This document shows positions 1 to 8,577 of a stretch of 64,000 nucleotides of DNA, one piece after another. A program made the position numbers and the translations under genes. A model generated the notes under the pieces. The model had not been told where the DNA came from. It did no database searches and saw nothing but the letters and a program-made list of their open reading frames with translations. Numbering within the stretch: position 1 is the first letter of the stretch; each line of letters begins with the position of its first letter. Source of the stretch: Lachnospiraceae bacterium (GTDB lineage: Bacteria > Bacillota > Clostridia > Lachnospirales > Lachnospiraceae); the NCBI GenBank assembly GCA_021770345.1, contig JAETRD010000008.1:1-64000 (forward strand). Direction: 5' to 3'.

Positions 1-112
1 AGTCGGAAAGAAGTCAATTTTCGTCCCTGCAAGGCGCTTGACTGACGCGTACTGGACGTACGCGGAACGAAAGCAACGCGGCAGGGGCAAAAATTGGCTC
101 TTTTCCGACCGT
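1..112. repeat. ~110-bp imperfect palindromic hairpin element
   Basis: The first 30 bases match the reverse complement of bases about 82-111 at 24 of 30 positions, and several mismatches would still pair as G-U in RNA. The middle closes with a perfect 7-bp stem (CGCGTAC/GTACGCG) around a 5-base loop, so the whole stretch can fold into one long hairpin. It contains no convincing gene. It lies inside the reading frame of the minus-strand ATPase, which suggests a MITE- or REP-like insertion. The left flank is outside the window, so a target-site duplication cannot be checked. Confidence 0.6.
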
Positions 113-359
113 GTGTACCCTTGTCCACTGAGGGTGGAATATCGTTATTCAGAAGCACATAATCCTCCGCGCTTTTCCTGCGCTCTGTCTGAATCGCCCC
201 GTAAAGGCAAAAGCGGAATGCCTGCGCGATGGTTGTCTTCCCGACCGTGTTATCCCCGAGCACAACCGTGACATTTTTCTTTGGGTCACAGCTGAATTCG
301 ATGCTGTTTTCCCCCTTATACCGCATAAAATTTTTCATGCGGATGCTTTTAAATTTCAT
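1..359 (-). pseudogene. DndD/SMC-like AAA ATPase, N-terminal fragment (probably interrupted)
   Basis: Translation from the ATG at 359 gives a typical N-terminus of a DndD/RecF/SMC-like ATPase: MKFKSIRMKNFMRYKG, then a Walker A motif GDNTVGKTT at about residues 34-42, then FRFCLYG and VLLNND. This fold belongs to coiled-coil ATPases of DNA phosphorothioation and related defence systems. After about residue 80 the frame reads into the hairpin element at 1-112, and the translation becomes unlike any ATPase (Arg/Ser/Cys-rich), although it stays open to the edge. Normal family members have over 600 residues, so the gene is either disrupted or continues outside the window. It lies 74 bases downstream of the 50-residue ORF and is the last gene of the Ssp-type operon. 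It may belong to a second effector module beside the SspE-like protein. The family call is good; the interruption is inferred. Confidence 0.6.
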
Positions 360-391
360 ACCGACCCCCATGTCCTGCTTTGCGGTTTCCC

Positions 392-436
392 GGTGTGAGA
401 AAAGTCCGCTTTGCAGATTTCGTACTTCTCACGCTA
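392..436. repeat. small palindromic repeat, copy 1 (AGCGTGA family)
   Basis: GTGAGAAAAGT at 395-405 pairs with ACTTCTCAC at 424-432. On the minus strand it reads TAGCGTGAGAAGT..ACTTTTCTCACAC, starting exactly at the TAG stop of the 50-residue ORF. Closely similar units occur at 14456-14493 and 14523-14590, so this looks like a dispersed REP-like family. It has no U-tract, so it is a poor intrinsic terminator. Confidence 0.5.
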
Positions 437-586
437 AAACCGCTGCCTGGCATACTCCATAATGATCCGCTGAATCTCCTCGGACATCCGCTGATCTGTC
501 TTTGCCTTGCTCCTTAAGTTTTTGCGCTCCAGATTCAGTATCTCAAAAATAATCGCGCGCAGCTTCTCTTCCGAAATCTCCGCCAT
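434..586 (-). CDS. 50-residue protein of unknown function in the Ssp operon
   Basis: An ATG at 586, preceded by GGGGGCGGTGGAG, opens a 50-codon frame ending in TAG at 434. The product is charged and probably helical (MAEISEEKLRAIIFEILN at the start, IIMEYARQRF at the end). It sits 23 bases after the sspE-like gene and 74 bases before the DndD-like ATPase, so it is probably co-transcribed and may be a partner of the ATPase. I do not recognise the family. Its size, codon phase and position favour a real gene. Confidence 0.6.
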   Translation of the reverse strand: MAEISEEKLRAIIFEILNLERKNLRSKAKTDQRMSEEIQRIIMEYARQRF

Positions 587-609
587 CTCCACCGCCCCCT
601 CTCCGCATC

Positions 610-2802
610 CTATAGAAATCTGTTGATCCGCTCTTCCACCTCGGTCTTCGTCTTGTCAAAACGCTTTTTTAAAATGCTGCATACCTTTTCCGCGTCGTAT
701 TCCTCCCCTGTCGTTTCAATGTTCAGTTCAAAAATACTCCTCCCTCTGCAGCAACGGATATAATAATCGATATTCTGATTCGAGATTTCCGTGTTGGATT
801 TCTTTGTGATCAGAGCAAAATTGAGCGGCGAATTGAAGATACTCTTCGGGTTATCCCGCTCGCTTTTATTCTCCGCCTTTTCCATATTTTTGTAGGTGCG
901 CATCAGACTGCCGATCGGCACGATATGATGCTCTTCCAGCGTATCGGCGCTCTCCGAGAAAGGGCCGAGCACTTCGTCCGTCCGCAGATCCATATAGGTT
1001 TTTGACAGATAAAACTGACATATTTTCTGTCGGAGTACCTTCTTCGGCGGCACCGTCGAGTGCATCAGCAGCGTATTTTCATCAGAGAAACCCGGCATCG
1101 CAAACACCTTCGTTTTCATTTCCGACAGCCACGCCCTGTCCGCCTTATCCGCTATCGTCCTGCGGATATTCACGAGATCCGCAATCAGGTTTTCGTTCTG
1201 GTCTTTATCGTATCTGCCGGAAAAAACCGCGGTCCAATACCATGTATCCAGCAGCTGTATCACGGTTCTGTCGCGGTAAAAGTCATCCCAGGCCAGCACA
1301 TAGCCCAGCAGGACGACCATCAGCTCATAATTAATCTCGCCGAGGCTGCGTATCCCGCATCGGGCCTGCAAAAAGAAATACGCCCTGTCGATTCCCGTAC
1401 AGGCTCTCCCGTAATTGTCCCATATGGCATTTTCGCCAAGTTCGAGTATCTTCGGCCGCTTTATGTAACTGACACTGATCGCTCCCTCCCGAATCGCGTA
1501 ATCGGGAAAATTGCTGACAAGGCACAGCACGTTTAAAAACGCATCCGTATATTTTTTATTCAGCCGGTTCTTTTTGTTGTCAAGGCAGCCCATCGCCTCC
1601 GATGCCGAATAATCTCCTCTGTCCGCAATAAAATCCGCAAAGCTTCTCTCCTGGCACTCCGACAGGATATTTCTGTCATAATCCCGCGGCGTCTGCACAT
1701 ACTCGACAATCGCATCATACAGATTCCTGCCGTCGCTGTTTTTCCGTTTCGCCGCTTTTGCGAGAATCAGTTCAAACGTGCTCAGCGCAATTCCTCCCAT
1801 ATTCAGATTTTCGTAAATGTCAATCGCTCTGTTCCGGTCCGAGGAAGCCACGATAATCTGATGCAGATCGAGCTTATTCACACAGGATAACAGGTATTGC
1901 TTCATCCGGTCCGCCCAGTGCGTCTCCCCCATATCCACCCATTTCTTTTTGAGAATATCCCGCTGTCTCTCCCCCGCCTCTAAAATTTCCTCCCGGTAAT
2001 CGTCCTCGATCTGTGTCCGGATCAGACACTCCCGCTCTTCTGCCGTGGCAAACGCATCGTACTCGTTTTCCAGTCGGTACTCGACTACCGCCTCTACAAT
2101 TCCGTTTAAAATCGCTTTCAGCCGGGTCTCGCTTGTGCTGTCGCCGAGCAGCAGATACAGCGGAATCAGATAGCAGTCGTCCCGGATGCAAAATCGCTTC
2201 AATCCGGGCAGTGTCTCCGCGTGCGGCGCATACGCTTCCTCCGTCTTCCTGTCGAAACGGTAACACTCTATAAACGGCAGGATATCGCCGGTCAGAAAAT
2301 TCGGGATATCGCACTCCGGGTTTTCGGGGAAAAAGCTCAAATTCTTTAAACGGAATCTGTCGTTCTCTCCGTCCAGACTATCCACTGAAGGAATTTTAAG
2401 AAAATAACGGCTCAAAAGCTCTGTGGAAATAATTTTGGAATAATCACAGTCCGGACTTTTTCCGCCGCGGTAATCATAGTAGAGGAGATTTGAAAAGACA
2501 TTTGAAAGCACCGTCAGGCGCTGCTGCCCGTCCAGCAGCACATATACCTCCCGCTCCGGCTCCCCGGAATCCGGCTCATCCTTCCGCCCCGGTATCCGGC
2601 ACCCGTAATCGGTTGTCTTCGCCTCCAGAAGCAGAATGCTCCCGATCGGCATTTTTGCCAGCACGGAGGCAATCAGCGACTTTGCCATCTCCTCTTTCCA
2701 TACAAACCCGCGCTGAAAATCCGGCAGCAGCAGATCCCCTTTCCGTATCATTTCCGTGATCTTTTTTAAATTGGTGTTTGTCGTCTTTTCAAGCTTTTTC
2801 AT
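610..2802 (-). CDS. sspE: SspE-like DUF262-DUF1524 restriction effector
   Basis: This 730-residue protein has the DUF262 layout at its N-terminus: LLPDFQRGFVW at about 25-35 and DGQQRLTVL at 91-99, the conserved Q-R-x-T nucleotide-binding segment. A DUF1524 HNH-type nuclease motif follows near the C-terminus (EEHHIVP at 623-629, then NSPLNFALIT about 30 residues later). The same two-domain order occurs in SspE, which senses phosphorothioate-modified host DNA and nicks phage DNA, and in GmrSD-type enzymes. Its place 6 bases after the cysteine desulfurase and behind sspD/B/C-like genes makes SspE the best reading. The start has GGAGGGATAAGGGCGT upstream. The nuclease His pair and the QR motif look intact. 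Nicking activity is inferred from the family. Confidence 0.85.
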   Translation of the reverse strand: MKKLEKTTNTNLKKITEMIRKGDLLLPDFQRGFVWKEEMAKSLIASVLAKMPIGSILLLEAKTTDYGCRIPGRKDEPDSGEPEREVYVLLDGQQRLTVLSNVFSNLLYYDYRGGKSPDCDYSKIISTELLSRYFLKIPSVDSLDGENDRFRLKNLSFFPENPECDIPNFLTGDILPFIECYRFDRKTEEAYAPHAETLPGLKRFCIRDDCYLIPLYLLLGDSTSETRLKAILNGIVEAVVEYRLENEYDAFATAEERECLIRTQIEDDYREEILEAGERQRDILKKKWVDMGETHWADRMKQYLLSCVNKLDLHQIIVASSDRNRAIDIYENLNMGGIALSTFELILAKAAKRKNSDGRNLYDAIVEYVQTPRDYDRNILSECQERSFADFIADRGDYSASEAMGCLDNKKNRLNKKYTDAFLNVLCLVSNFPDYAIREGAISVSYIKRPKILELGENAIWDNYGRACTGIDRAYFFLQARCGIRSLGEINYELMVVLLGYVLAWDDFYRDRTVIQLLDTWYWTAVFSGRYDKDQNENLIADLVNIRRTIADKADRAWLSEMKTKVFAMPGFSDENTLLMHSTVPPKKVLRQKICQFYLSKTYMDLRTDEVLGPFSESADTLEEHHIVPIGSLMRTYKNMEKAENKSERDNPKSIFNSPLNFALITKKSNTEISNQNIDYYIRCCRGRSIFELNIETTGEEYDAEKVCSILKKRFDKTKTEVEERINRFL

Positions 2803-2808
2803 ACGCCC

Positions 2809-4050
2809 TTATCCCTCCGCAATCTCTCTGACCGCCCTCGCCAGAGCGTCGATTTCCTCATGCGTTGTAAACCGCCCGACACTTGCCCGCACGACCCCCG
2901 CGCTGTCCGTACTGCGCAGATATTTATGAATCAGCGGCGCACACTGATAGCCTGTCCGCACCGCAATGCCGTAGTCCTCATCCAAAAGCTGTCCCACCTC
3001 AGCGGCCTGATACCCTTCGACGCCAAAAGCCACGATTCCGGTCTGCCTGCACAAATCCGCCGCATGATACAGCCGGATCCCGTCTGTCTCCTTTAGCCGC
3101 ACCGTCATGTATGCGGCCAGCCGCCCTTCCCGCACAAGTCGTTCTCTCGCCGTCTGCCCGGCCCGCGCCGTCCACGGCCGCATCGGCCGTTCTCCCGCCT
3201 GCGGCCTCTCCTTTCCGCCGGATGCGCTTCCCGTTTCCTCCGCCTCCCGCAGCGCCGCAAGCAGGCCCGCAATCGCCGGAAGGTTTGGGCTTCCCGGCTC
3301 AAATCCCGACGCATCCGCCGCATTCATTTCGGGATTTAAAGAATCGCTCCCCGTGCCGCCCGCAAGAGACGGCTTCAGCCTTCTGCCCTTCCGCCAGAAA
3401 AATCCGCCGACGCCGAGCGGTCCGTACAGCGTCTTGTGTCCCGCAAAAATATAAAAGTCCGCCGACAGAAACCCCAGGTCTGTCGGCACCAGCCCCAGTG
3501 CCTGTGCGCCGTCCACGACGACAACGGCCCCGTAATCCGCCGCAAGAGACGCCACTCTTTCAACCGGGAGCAGATACCCGGTCACATTGCTCACATGGGA
3601 CAGCACGACCGCCGATGGCTTTTTCCGAAGAAACTGAAACGCGATGCGCTCGAGATCCAGCTCGAGAGTCCGTTCATTCACCGCAAGCTCCTCCACCGAA
3701 AATCCGTACCGTTTCTGAAGCAAATGCAGTACCCTTATCACGGCATTGTGCTCATAGGCAGACACATACACCACGTCCGCGGACGACCATGTAAGCCCGC
3801 CCAAAACCTGATTGCAGGCAATCGTCGCGGAGGGAGTCAGAACCACCTCCGTCTCCTCCCCGGCACTGACAAGGCGTTTTAACTCTGTTTTTGTCTCACG
3901 GACAAGCTTTTCCGCACGCCGGGCAAGCGCGTAGGAGCCGCGGCCCGCATTCACCGCAAGCTCCCGGTTCGCCATATCCATCGCCCGGTACACCGCCTCC
4001 GGCTTCGGAAACGTCGTCGCCGCATTGTCGAGATATATCGTTGCATCCAT
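2809..4050 (-). CDS. cysteine desulfurase, SspA/DndA-like (class V aminotransferase fold)
   Basis: This 413-residue PLP enzyme begins with YLDNAATTFPKP, has EHN at about 100-102, VVDGAQALG near 179-187, and the PLP-binding lysine in FAGHKTLYGP (K206). A cysteine in RTGYQCAPLIHKYL near the C-terminus is the probable persulfide carrier. The enzyme takes sulfur from L-cysteine; inside this operon that sulfur most likely feeds the PP-loop protein for DNA backbone thiolation, as SspA or DndA does. About 30 Gly/Arg/Pro-rich residues (around 285-315) look like a loop insertion. The start follows AGGAGAACAGAGG. The gene lies 15 bases after the ATPase and 6 bases before the sspE-like gene. A general IscS/SufS role cannot be excluded. 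Confidence 0.85.
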   Translation of the reverse strand: MDATIYLDNAATTFPKPEAVYRAMDMANRELAVNAGRGSYALARRAEKLVRETKTELKRLVSAGEETEVVLTPSATIACNQVLGGLTWSSADVVYVSAYEHNAVIRVLHLLQKRYGFSVEELAVNERTLELDLERIAFQFLRKKPSAVVLSHVSNVTGYLLPVERVASLAADYGAVVVVDGAQALGLVPTDLGFLSADFYIFAGHKTLYGPLGVGGFFWRKGRRLKPSLAGGTGSDSLNPEMNAADASGFEPGSPNLPAIAGLLAALREAEETGSASGGKERPQAGERPMRPWTARAGQTARERLVREGRLAAYMTVRLKETDGIRLYHAADLCRQTGIVAFGVEGYQAAEVGQLLDEDYGIAVRTGYQCAPLIHKYLRSTDSAGVVRASVGRFTTHEEIDALARAVREIAEG

Positions 4051-4065
4051 CCTCTGTTCTCCTGT

Positions 4066-7000
4066 CTATAACATCTCCTCCAGCATCTCCACCAGGACCG
4101 CCACCTTCTGGCCGGTCTCCAGCGTGTCTCCGAATTCCTCGAGCGCCTCGGACAACATATTTTTGAGATACAGGCTTGTGCTGTCTCCCTTCCCCGGTTC
4201 ATAGCGGCGTTCGATCTCATTTCCCCCCGCGTCTTTTAAGATAATGCGGTGGTATCCGGCGTTTTTCTCCTCCCTGCCGCAAAGCTCCTCCGTCTGCTGC
4301 CTGATCAGACGGAGCGCTTCCGAAAAGGAGACCATCGTGTCGTCGCGCCAGTCTTCGACATACACATCCAGAACAATCTTTGAAATGCGGGCCGCAATCT
4401 CCTCCTCATCATTTGTGTCCAGCGTTTCCAGATACCGCAGAAACCGGTCGGCGCCCGCGCTCACAATATAGGTCTTTAAAACTTCCCGCCTCGTCTGCTG
4501 CCACTCTTTCAGGCACGCCTTTAGGCTCGACGTCTCCCCCGCCCCGAATACCTCTTTAATCCCGTCTGCAATCTCCCTTTTTAACATGCGAAGCTTTCCG
4601 TCGAGCAGTCCTTTGCAGCGGCCAATTTCCCGCGCCGTCTGCTCGCAGGCTGTGCCGCCAAACAGCTCCGGCAGCCGGTCAAACAACAGCTCCCGCGGGT
4701 TGATTTCCGCGCGCTTAAGCGCATTTCTAAGACCTTCCGTCCGCCGCACGTCCTCCGGCGCAAAAGCGCCTGTCACCCGCGCATACTGCGGCAGAGCGCG
4801 ATACCAGCCCTGCATGCACCGGACGATTCTGCCGATGCGCTCCTGGCGCGAGACGGCGCAGGCGCCCGATACGCCGAACATCTGCTCGAGCGCCTGCAGG
4901 TACTGCTCTTTTTCCGCCGTCTCCTGCTCAAGATAAAGCTCATAGCGTTCCGGCGCCTCATTCACCTGATTCAGCGTGGCGTAATCCACTGCCATCTCAC
5001 GTTTCCCGGTATAAATTGCCGCGGCGGCGTCCATATCCGCCAGTTTTTTTGCGAGGAAAAGCGGGAGAACTCCTCTGCGCACACCGTAATCCCTGCCGCC
5101 GAGACGCTCGTAAAGCGATGCGAAAGACTTTCGGCAGCCCGTGCATTCCCGCAGAAACAGGTCAATCTCCGAAAACACACGCCTGCATCCGCCGTCCTCT
5201 GCAGTGTGGACAAACGCGGAGCGGTACACCAGGCATTCCGGGCTTGTCCCCGCAAGATACACGCTGCAGTCCTCCCCGGCAAGCAGCTTCTGCACAACCG
5301 TATTGCGCGCCCGCAGATACTGCGGCCCTATATTTCGCACGTTGACCAGCTCATGATTGACCCGCGGGGAAAAGCAGTAATAGGTATCGCATATTTCACT
5401 CAGCATAGCGCCGAATTCCGCGGCGGTGCACCCCTGCCGCACCGCTTTCCCGCAGCGGTAAATCCATACGTTTCCATTTTCGGGCAGGTAGCACTCCTCC
5501 GTCTTCGCATTGATCTCAAAGACGATATCCTCCCTGCACAGCGCAAGCTCCTGCAGCAGCATCCGATTGTCCCCGATAAACTGCGCATCCCGCATCAGCG
5601 CATCGATCGCCGCACAGCGCAAAAGAAGCGGTTCCACACGAAACTCCCGCCCCGGCGCGAGCGCGATCAGCCGATCGTCCGCAAGCCGGTCGAGCTGTTC
5701 CTGCAGCGCAGTTTCATCTGCGGCGGTATCCGGTATCAGCACCAGAATCTTTCCGTCCGAAAATTCCTCCTCGTACAGATATTCCGCACTCGTAAGACGC
5801 ATAAAATCCGCGGTCCGCAGATACACATACGAGAAAAAGCGCGTGATTGCATATTTTTGATTGTGCTGTCTCGGCAGCTCATAGCGCATCTCCGTCACAT
5901 CGGAAAGCGTCCGGCACACGATATCCCGGTTCCGCAACTCCTCCATGCGTTTTGCGATCTCCTTTTCCACATCCACACCGACACTGCTGCGAAACGCATA
6001 GAGGCCGCTTTTGCTGCGGTATACGATAAGTTCCCGCTCCGTCAGCGCGTCGACCGCCCGGCTGCACGTCTCCTCCTCCATCGCAAGCGCAAGCCGTATC
6101 GTGCGCTTCTTTGCCGGGAACTCCTCCTCACGCCCCACCATCCGTATCACCGCAATCGCCTTGATGACCGCGCGCTCCGTCCCGTCCGCGGTCCTCGCAA
6201 GCGCATCCTCGGCCTTTAACCACTCCCCGTGCAGCTTCGGCTGCTCCGTGGTCTCCCGGAACAGATTTCGAAAGTAATCATAGATTTTATCGATACCGAT
6301 CAGCGATTCCCCGTCTCTCTCCAAAAGCCATGCAAGGCCACCCTGTCCCTCCCCTGCCAGAAACGTAAAGACGGTCCGCTCGTTCTGGGCGATGCGCTCG
6401 CTGATATGAATCAGTGCATAACAGACGGCAGGAGCCAGCGGAAAGCATCCCTTCGCCAGTATCCGCGCAAATTCCTCCCCGGAAAAGAGCTTTCGAAAGC
6501 AGGAAAGCCCCCTGGATTCCTCCACAAACTTCCGGTAAGTCTCCTCCGCGGACAGCCTTTTGTATTCCGCAGAAAATTCCGGCTCCTGCTTTGTGATCGC
6601 ATCCGCAATCAGCTCATAATTGTTCTGGGCGGAAACGACAAATTCAATCTCCGTAAGACGTCCCTCCACACCCCGAAACGCATTTTTTGCCGCGGCGGGT
6701 ACCGCCTTTGCATAGGTGCGGATACTCTTGTGCGCAACCAGTGTCAGAAACAGCTGCTGCCCCGAATCCTCCGCCAGTTCGCACATATCCTGCAGCGTTC
6801 TCATATCACGCGAAAATCCCTCGCCGGAATGTCCCTCGATGTATTTGCCAAATTCGTCAAACACGACATAAATACCGGCGTATCCCGTCTCCCCGGTCAG
6901 AATCCGACCCACCTGGCGGTATATGTCAAGCGCTCCCGCCGTAAGCATCGGTACAAACGTACTCCCGGACGTAAGAGCCGGATATACTCCCACAAAAAAA

Positions 7001-7605
7001 TCCAGCGCCTTTCTGCTGCCCGAGAGAAGCGCCTGTACAAACGCCTCGTCCGTCGTCCCGTTCTCCGCGAGAATCTGCGCAAACTTTTGAGCGGTATCTG
7101 GAAAATTCCGTCTCCAGCCCTCAATCGTCTGCACCGCCTCCGAGTAACTGCTCTCCGGCGCAAGATCTCCTAACCCCTCGCGCAGCAGGGCCTCCCGCAG
7201 CGCCGCCGCAAACACCTGGTTTAAATCGTCCCCGGCCGCCGGATTTAACAGCACCGGAAGATATTTTCCCCCGTGTTCTGTCACCGCGGCGATTTTCCCC
7301 GCCACAGACACATCTGTCCGTCCGATTTTATCAAGCAGCGCCGCACAGACCTCCCGCTCACCCCCAAGGAGCGTCAAAAGCACCAGCAGCAGATGTGATT
7401 TTCCCTTTCCGTACGGCCCGATCAAAAGCGTCGCATGCTCCGACCGCCGCCCTGCGACCGCCTCAAAACAGCGCTCCAGAACCGCAACCGAAGAGTGCGT
7501 CGGAATATAACTTTCGACACGCTCACGGTTTCCCAGATCCAGCTGTAAATTCACGGATTTTCGAAATTTTCGATTGGTCCGCACCAACTTTATGCATCGT
7601 TTCAT
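4066..7605 (-). CDS. sspC: SspC-like large P-loop ATPase of DNA phosphorothioation
   Basis: This 1179-residue protein has a Walker A motif GPYGKGKS at 63-70 and a Walker B-like FDEFGKY at 249-255. The long C-terminal part has no domain I can name, and no membrane segment is evident. Its length, N-terminal P-loop, and position between the DUF4007 gene and the cysteine desulfurase match SspC, the ATPase of SspABCD that supports thiolation of DNA. It starts 21 bases after the DUF4007 gene with GGGAGCGGTGTC before the ATG. BREX BrxC-type ATPases have a similar size and a similar P-loop, but the PAPS-reductase and DUF4007 neighbours favour the Ssp reading. Confidence 0.75.
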   Translation of the reverse strand: MKRCIKLVRTNRKFRKSVNLQLDLGNRERVESYIPTHSSVAVLERCFEAVAGRRSEHATLLIGPYGKGKSHLLLVLLTLLGGEREVCAALLDKIGRTDVSVAGKIAAVTEHGGKYLPVLLNPAAGDDLNQVFAAALREALLREGLGDLAPESSYSEAVQTIEGWRRNFPDTAQKFAQILAENGTTDEAFVQALLSGSRKALDFFVGVYPALTSGSTFVPMLTAGALDIYRQVGRILTGETGYAGIYVVFDEFGKYIEGHSGEGFSRDMRTLQDMCELAEDSGQQLFLTLVAHKSIRTYAKAVPAAAKNAFRGVEGRLTEIEFVVSAQNNYELIADAITKQEPEFSAEYKRLSAEETYRKFVEESRGLSCFRKLFSGEEFARILAKGCFPLAPAVCYALIHISERIAQNERTVFTFLAGEGQGGLAWLLERDGESLIGIDKIYDYFRNLFRETTEQPKLHGEWLKAEDALARTADGTERAVIKAIAVIRMVGREEEFPAKKRTIRLALAMEEETCSRAVDALTERELIVYRSKSGLYAFRSSVGVDVEKEIAKRMEELRNRDIVCRTLSDVTEMRYELPRQHNQKYAITRFFSYVYLRTADFMRLTSAEYLYEEEFSDGKILVLIPDTAADETALQEQLDRLADDRLIALAPGREFRVEPLLLRCAAIDALMRDAQFIGDNRMLLQELALCREDIVFEINAKTEECYLPENGNVWIYRCGKAVRQGCTAAEFGAMLSEICDTYYCFSPRVNHELVNVRNIGPQYLRARNTVVQKLLAGEDCSVYLAGTSPECLVYRSAFVHTAEDGGCRRVFSEIDLFLRECTGCRKSFASLYERLGGRDYGVRRGVLPLFLAKKLADMDAAAAIYTGKREMAVDYATLNQVNEAPERYELYLEQETAEKEQYLQALEQMFGVSGACAVSRQERIGRIVRCMQGWYRALPQYARVTGAFAPEDVRRTEGLRNALKRAEINPRELLFDRLPELFGGTACEQTAREIGRCKGLLDGKLRMLKREIADGIKEVFGAGETSSLKACLKEWQQTRREVLKTYIVSAGADRFLRYLETLDTNDEEEIAARISKIVLDVYVEDWRDDTMVSFSEALRLIRQQTEELCGREEKNAGYHRIILKDAGGNEIERRYEPGKGDSTSLYLKNMLSEALEEFGDTLETGQKVAVLVEMLEEML

Positions 7606-7626
7606 GACACCGCTCCCATTTTTCTC

Positions 7627-8556
7627 TTATGCCGTGTAGCGCCGCGGGAAACAAAGGCTTTTTTCGCGTTTCCCGTAATAATCGGCCGCAACCTGTTCCC
7701 CCGTCACCGGCTCGCCGAGATATACCATATTCAGTCCCGCCGTGCGGTTTATCGTAATCTTCCCCTTTGCCGCAAGGCGTTCAAGCAATTCCGCAAGCCC
7801 GTTTCTCCCTAGCTGCAGCAGCTTTCCCGGGCCGTTTTCCGCTGCAAGCAGCGTATCGAGCTCCTCCGAATTTGCCCCCGAAAGGCTCTCCGCGAGCAGA
7901 TAGAGCACGATCTCTTCCGGCAGACGCCCCAGATCCGGCTGGCAGCGCACATACGCACCGTCCGCCGGTCTGATCAGCGCAAGCCGCCCGAACGGACTTA
8001 CGTTCTTTTCCTCCGGCGTTCCCTCACGCTCTCCCCGCCTCACATACATATGGAGGATCGCGTCGCAGTCCGCGTCCACCGAAGCATCCGGCACACGCCG
8101 CTTTGCCCCGGCTTTGTCGCACGCCAGATACGCGAATGAGCGCATCTCCTGCATCATGCGCGCCCTGTCAAACTCCTCGCAGCCGAATTGATTGAAAAAC
8201 AGGTTCCACGCGGTCGCCTGACTGTAATTGGCCGCAATCCGGCAGTGAATCAGCCACAGCGTAAAGACGTCCTCGATATACCTGTCCTTCTCAAAAATAA
8301 TCCGCCCGACCGCCGACAGACGCATGCCGCCTTCCTCTGACCCCTTCCTGGGGATATCCTCCGCGAGCCCGGCGCAGCGCAGCCAGTAGCGCAGCGCCTT
8401 CGCCATATTCGGCCCCATGCCGAGCGCGTCCGCCCCGTAATTTTCCCGAAAGACCTGCGGATTTTCCGCAATCGCCGCAAGTCCCTTATTCAGCCATCCC
8501 TCGCGGAGTGTAAATGTCTCGTGCCCTTTAAACCGTATCGTTCCCTTCCCCGCCAT
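7627..8556 (-). CDS. sspB: DUF4007 protein, SspB-like
   Basis: The 309-residue product opens with the DUF4007 signature: FKGHETFTLREGWLNKGL at about 9-26, then GMGPNMAKALRYWL. In Ssp systems the DUF4007 protein is, to my knowledge, SspB, described as a DNA nickase that opens the strand before sulfur insertion. That role is from the family and not visible here. The start follows GGGAGGAGAGAC. It lies 21 bases after the SspD-like gene and 21 bases before the ATPase, so the three are almost surely one transcript. No transmembrane segment or signal peptide is present. Confidence 0.8.
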   Translation of the reverse strand: MAGKGTIRFKGHETFTLREGWLNKGLAAIAENPQVFRENYGADALGMGPNMAKALRYWLRCAGLAEDIPRKGSEEGGMRLSAVGRIIFEKDRYIEDVFTLWLIHCRIAANYSQATAWNLFFNQFGCEEFDRARMMQEMRSFAYLACDKAGAKRRVPDASVDADCDAILHMYVRRGEREGTPEEKNVSPFGRLALIRPADGAYVRCQPDLGRLPEEIVLYLLAESLSGANSEELDTLLAAENGPGKLLQLGRNGLAELLERLAAKGKITINRTAGLNMVYLGEPVTGEQVAADYYGKREKSLCFPRRYTA

Positions 8557-8577
8557 GTCTCTCCTCCCGTCGTCCGC

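Noticed and set aside
2883-3794. A 303-codon plus-strand reading frame opposite the cysteine desulfurase
   Set aside because: Its translation is Pro/Arg/Ser-rich with no motif, and the opposite strand holds an unmistakable PLP enzyme; it is an antisense artefact of GC-rich codons.
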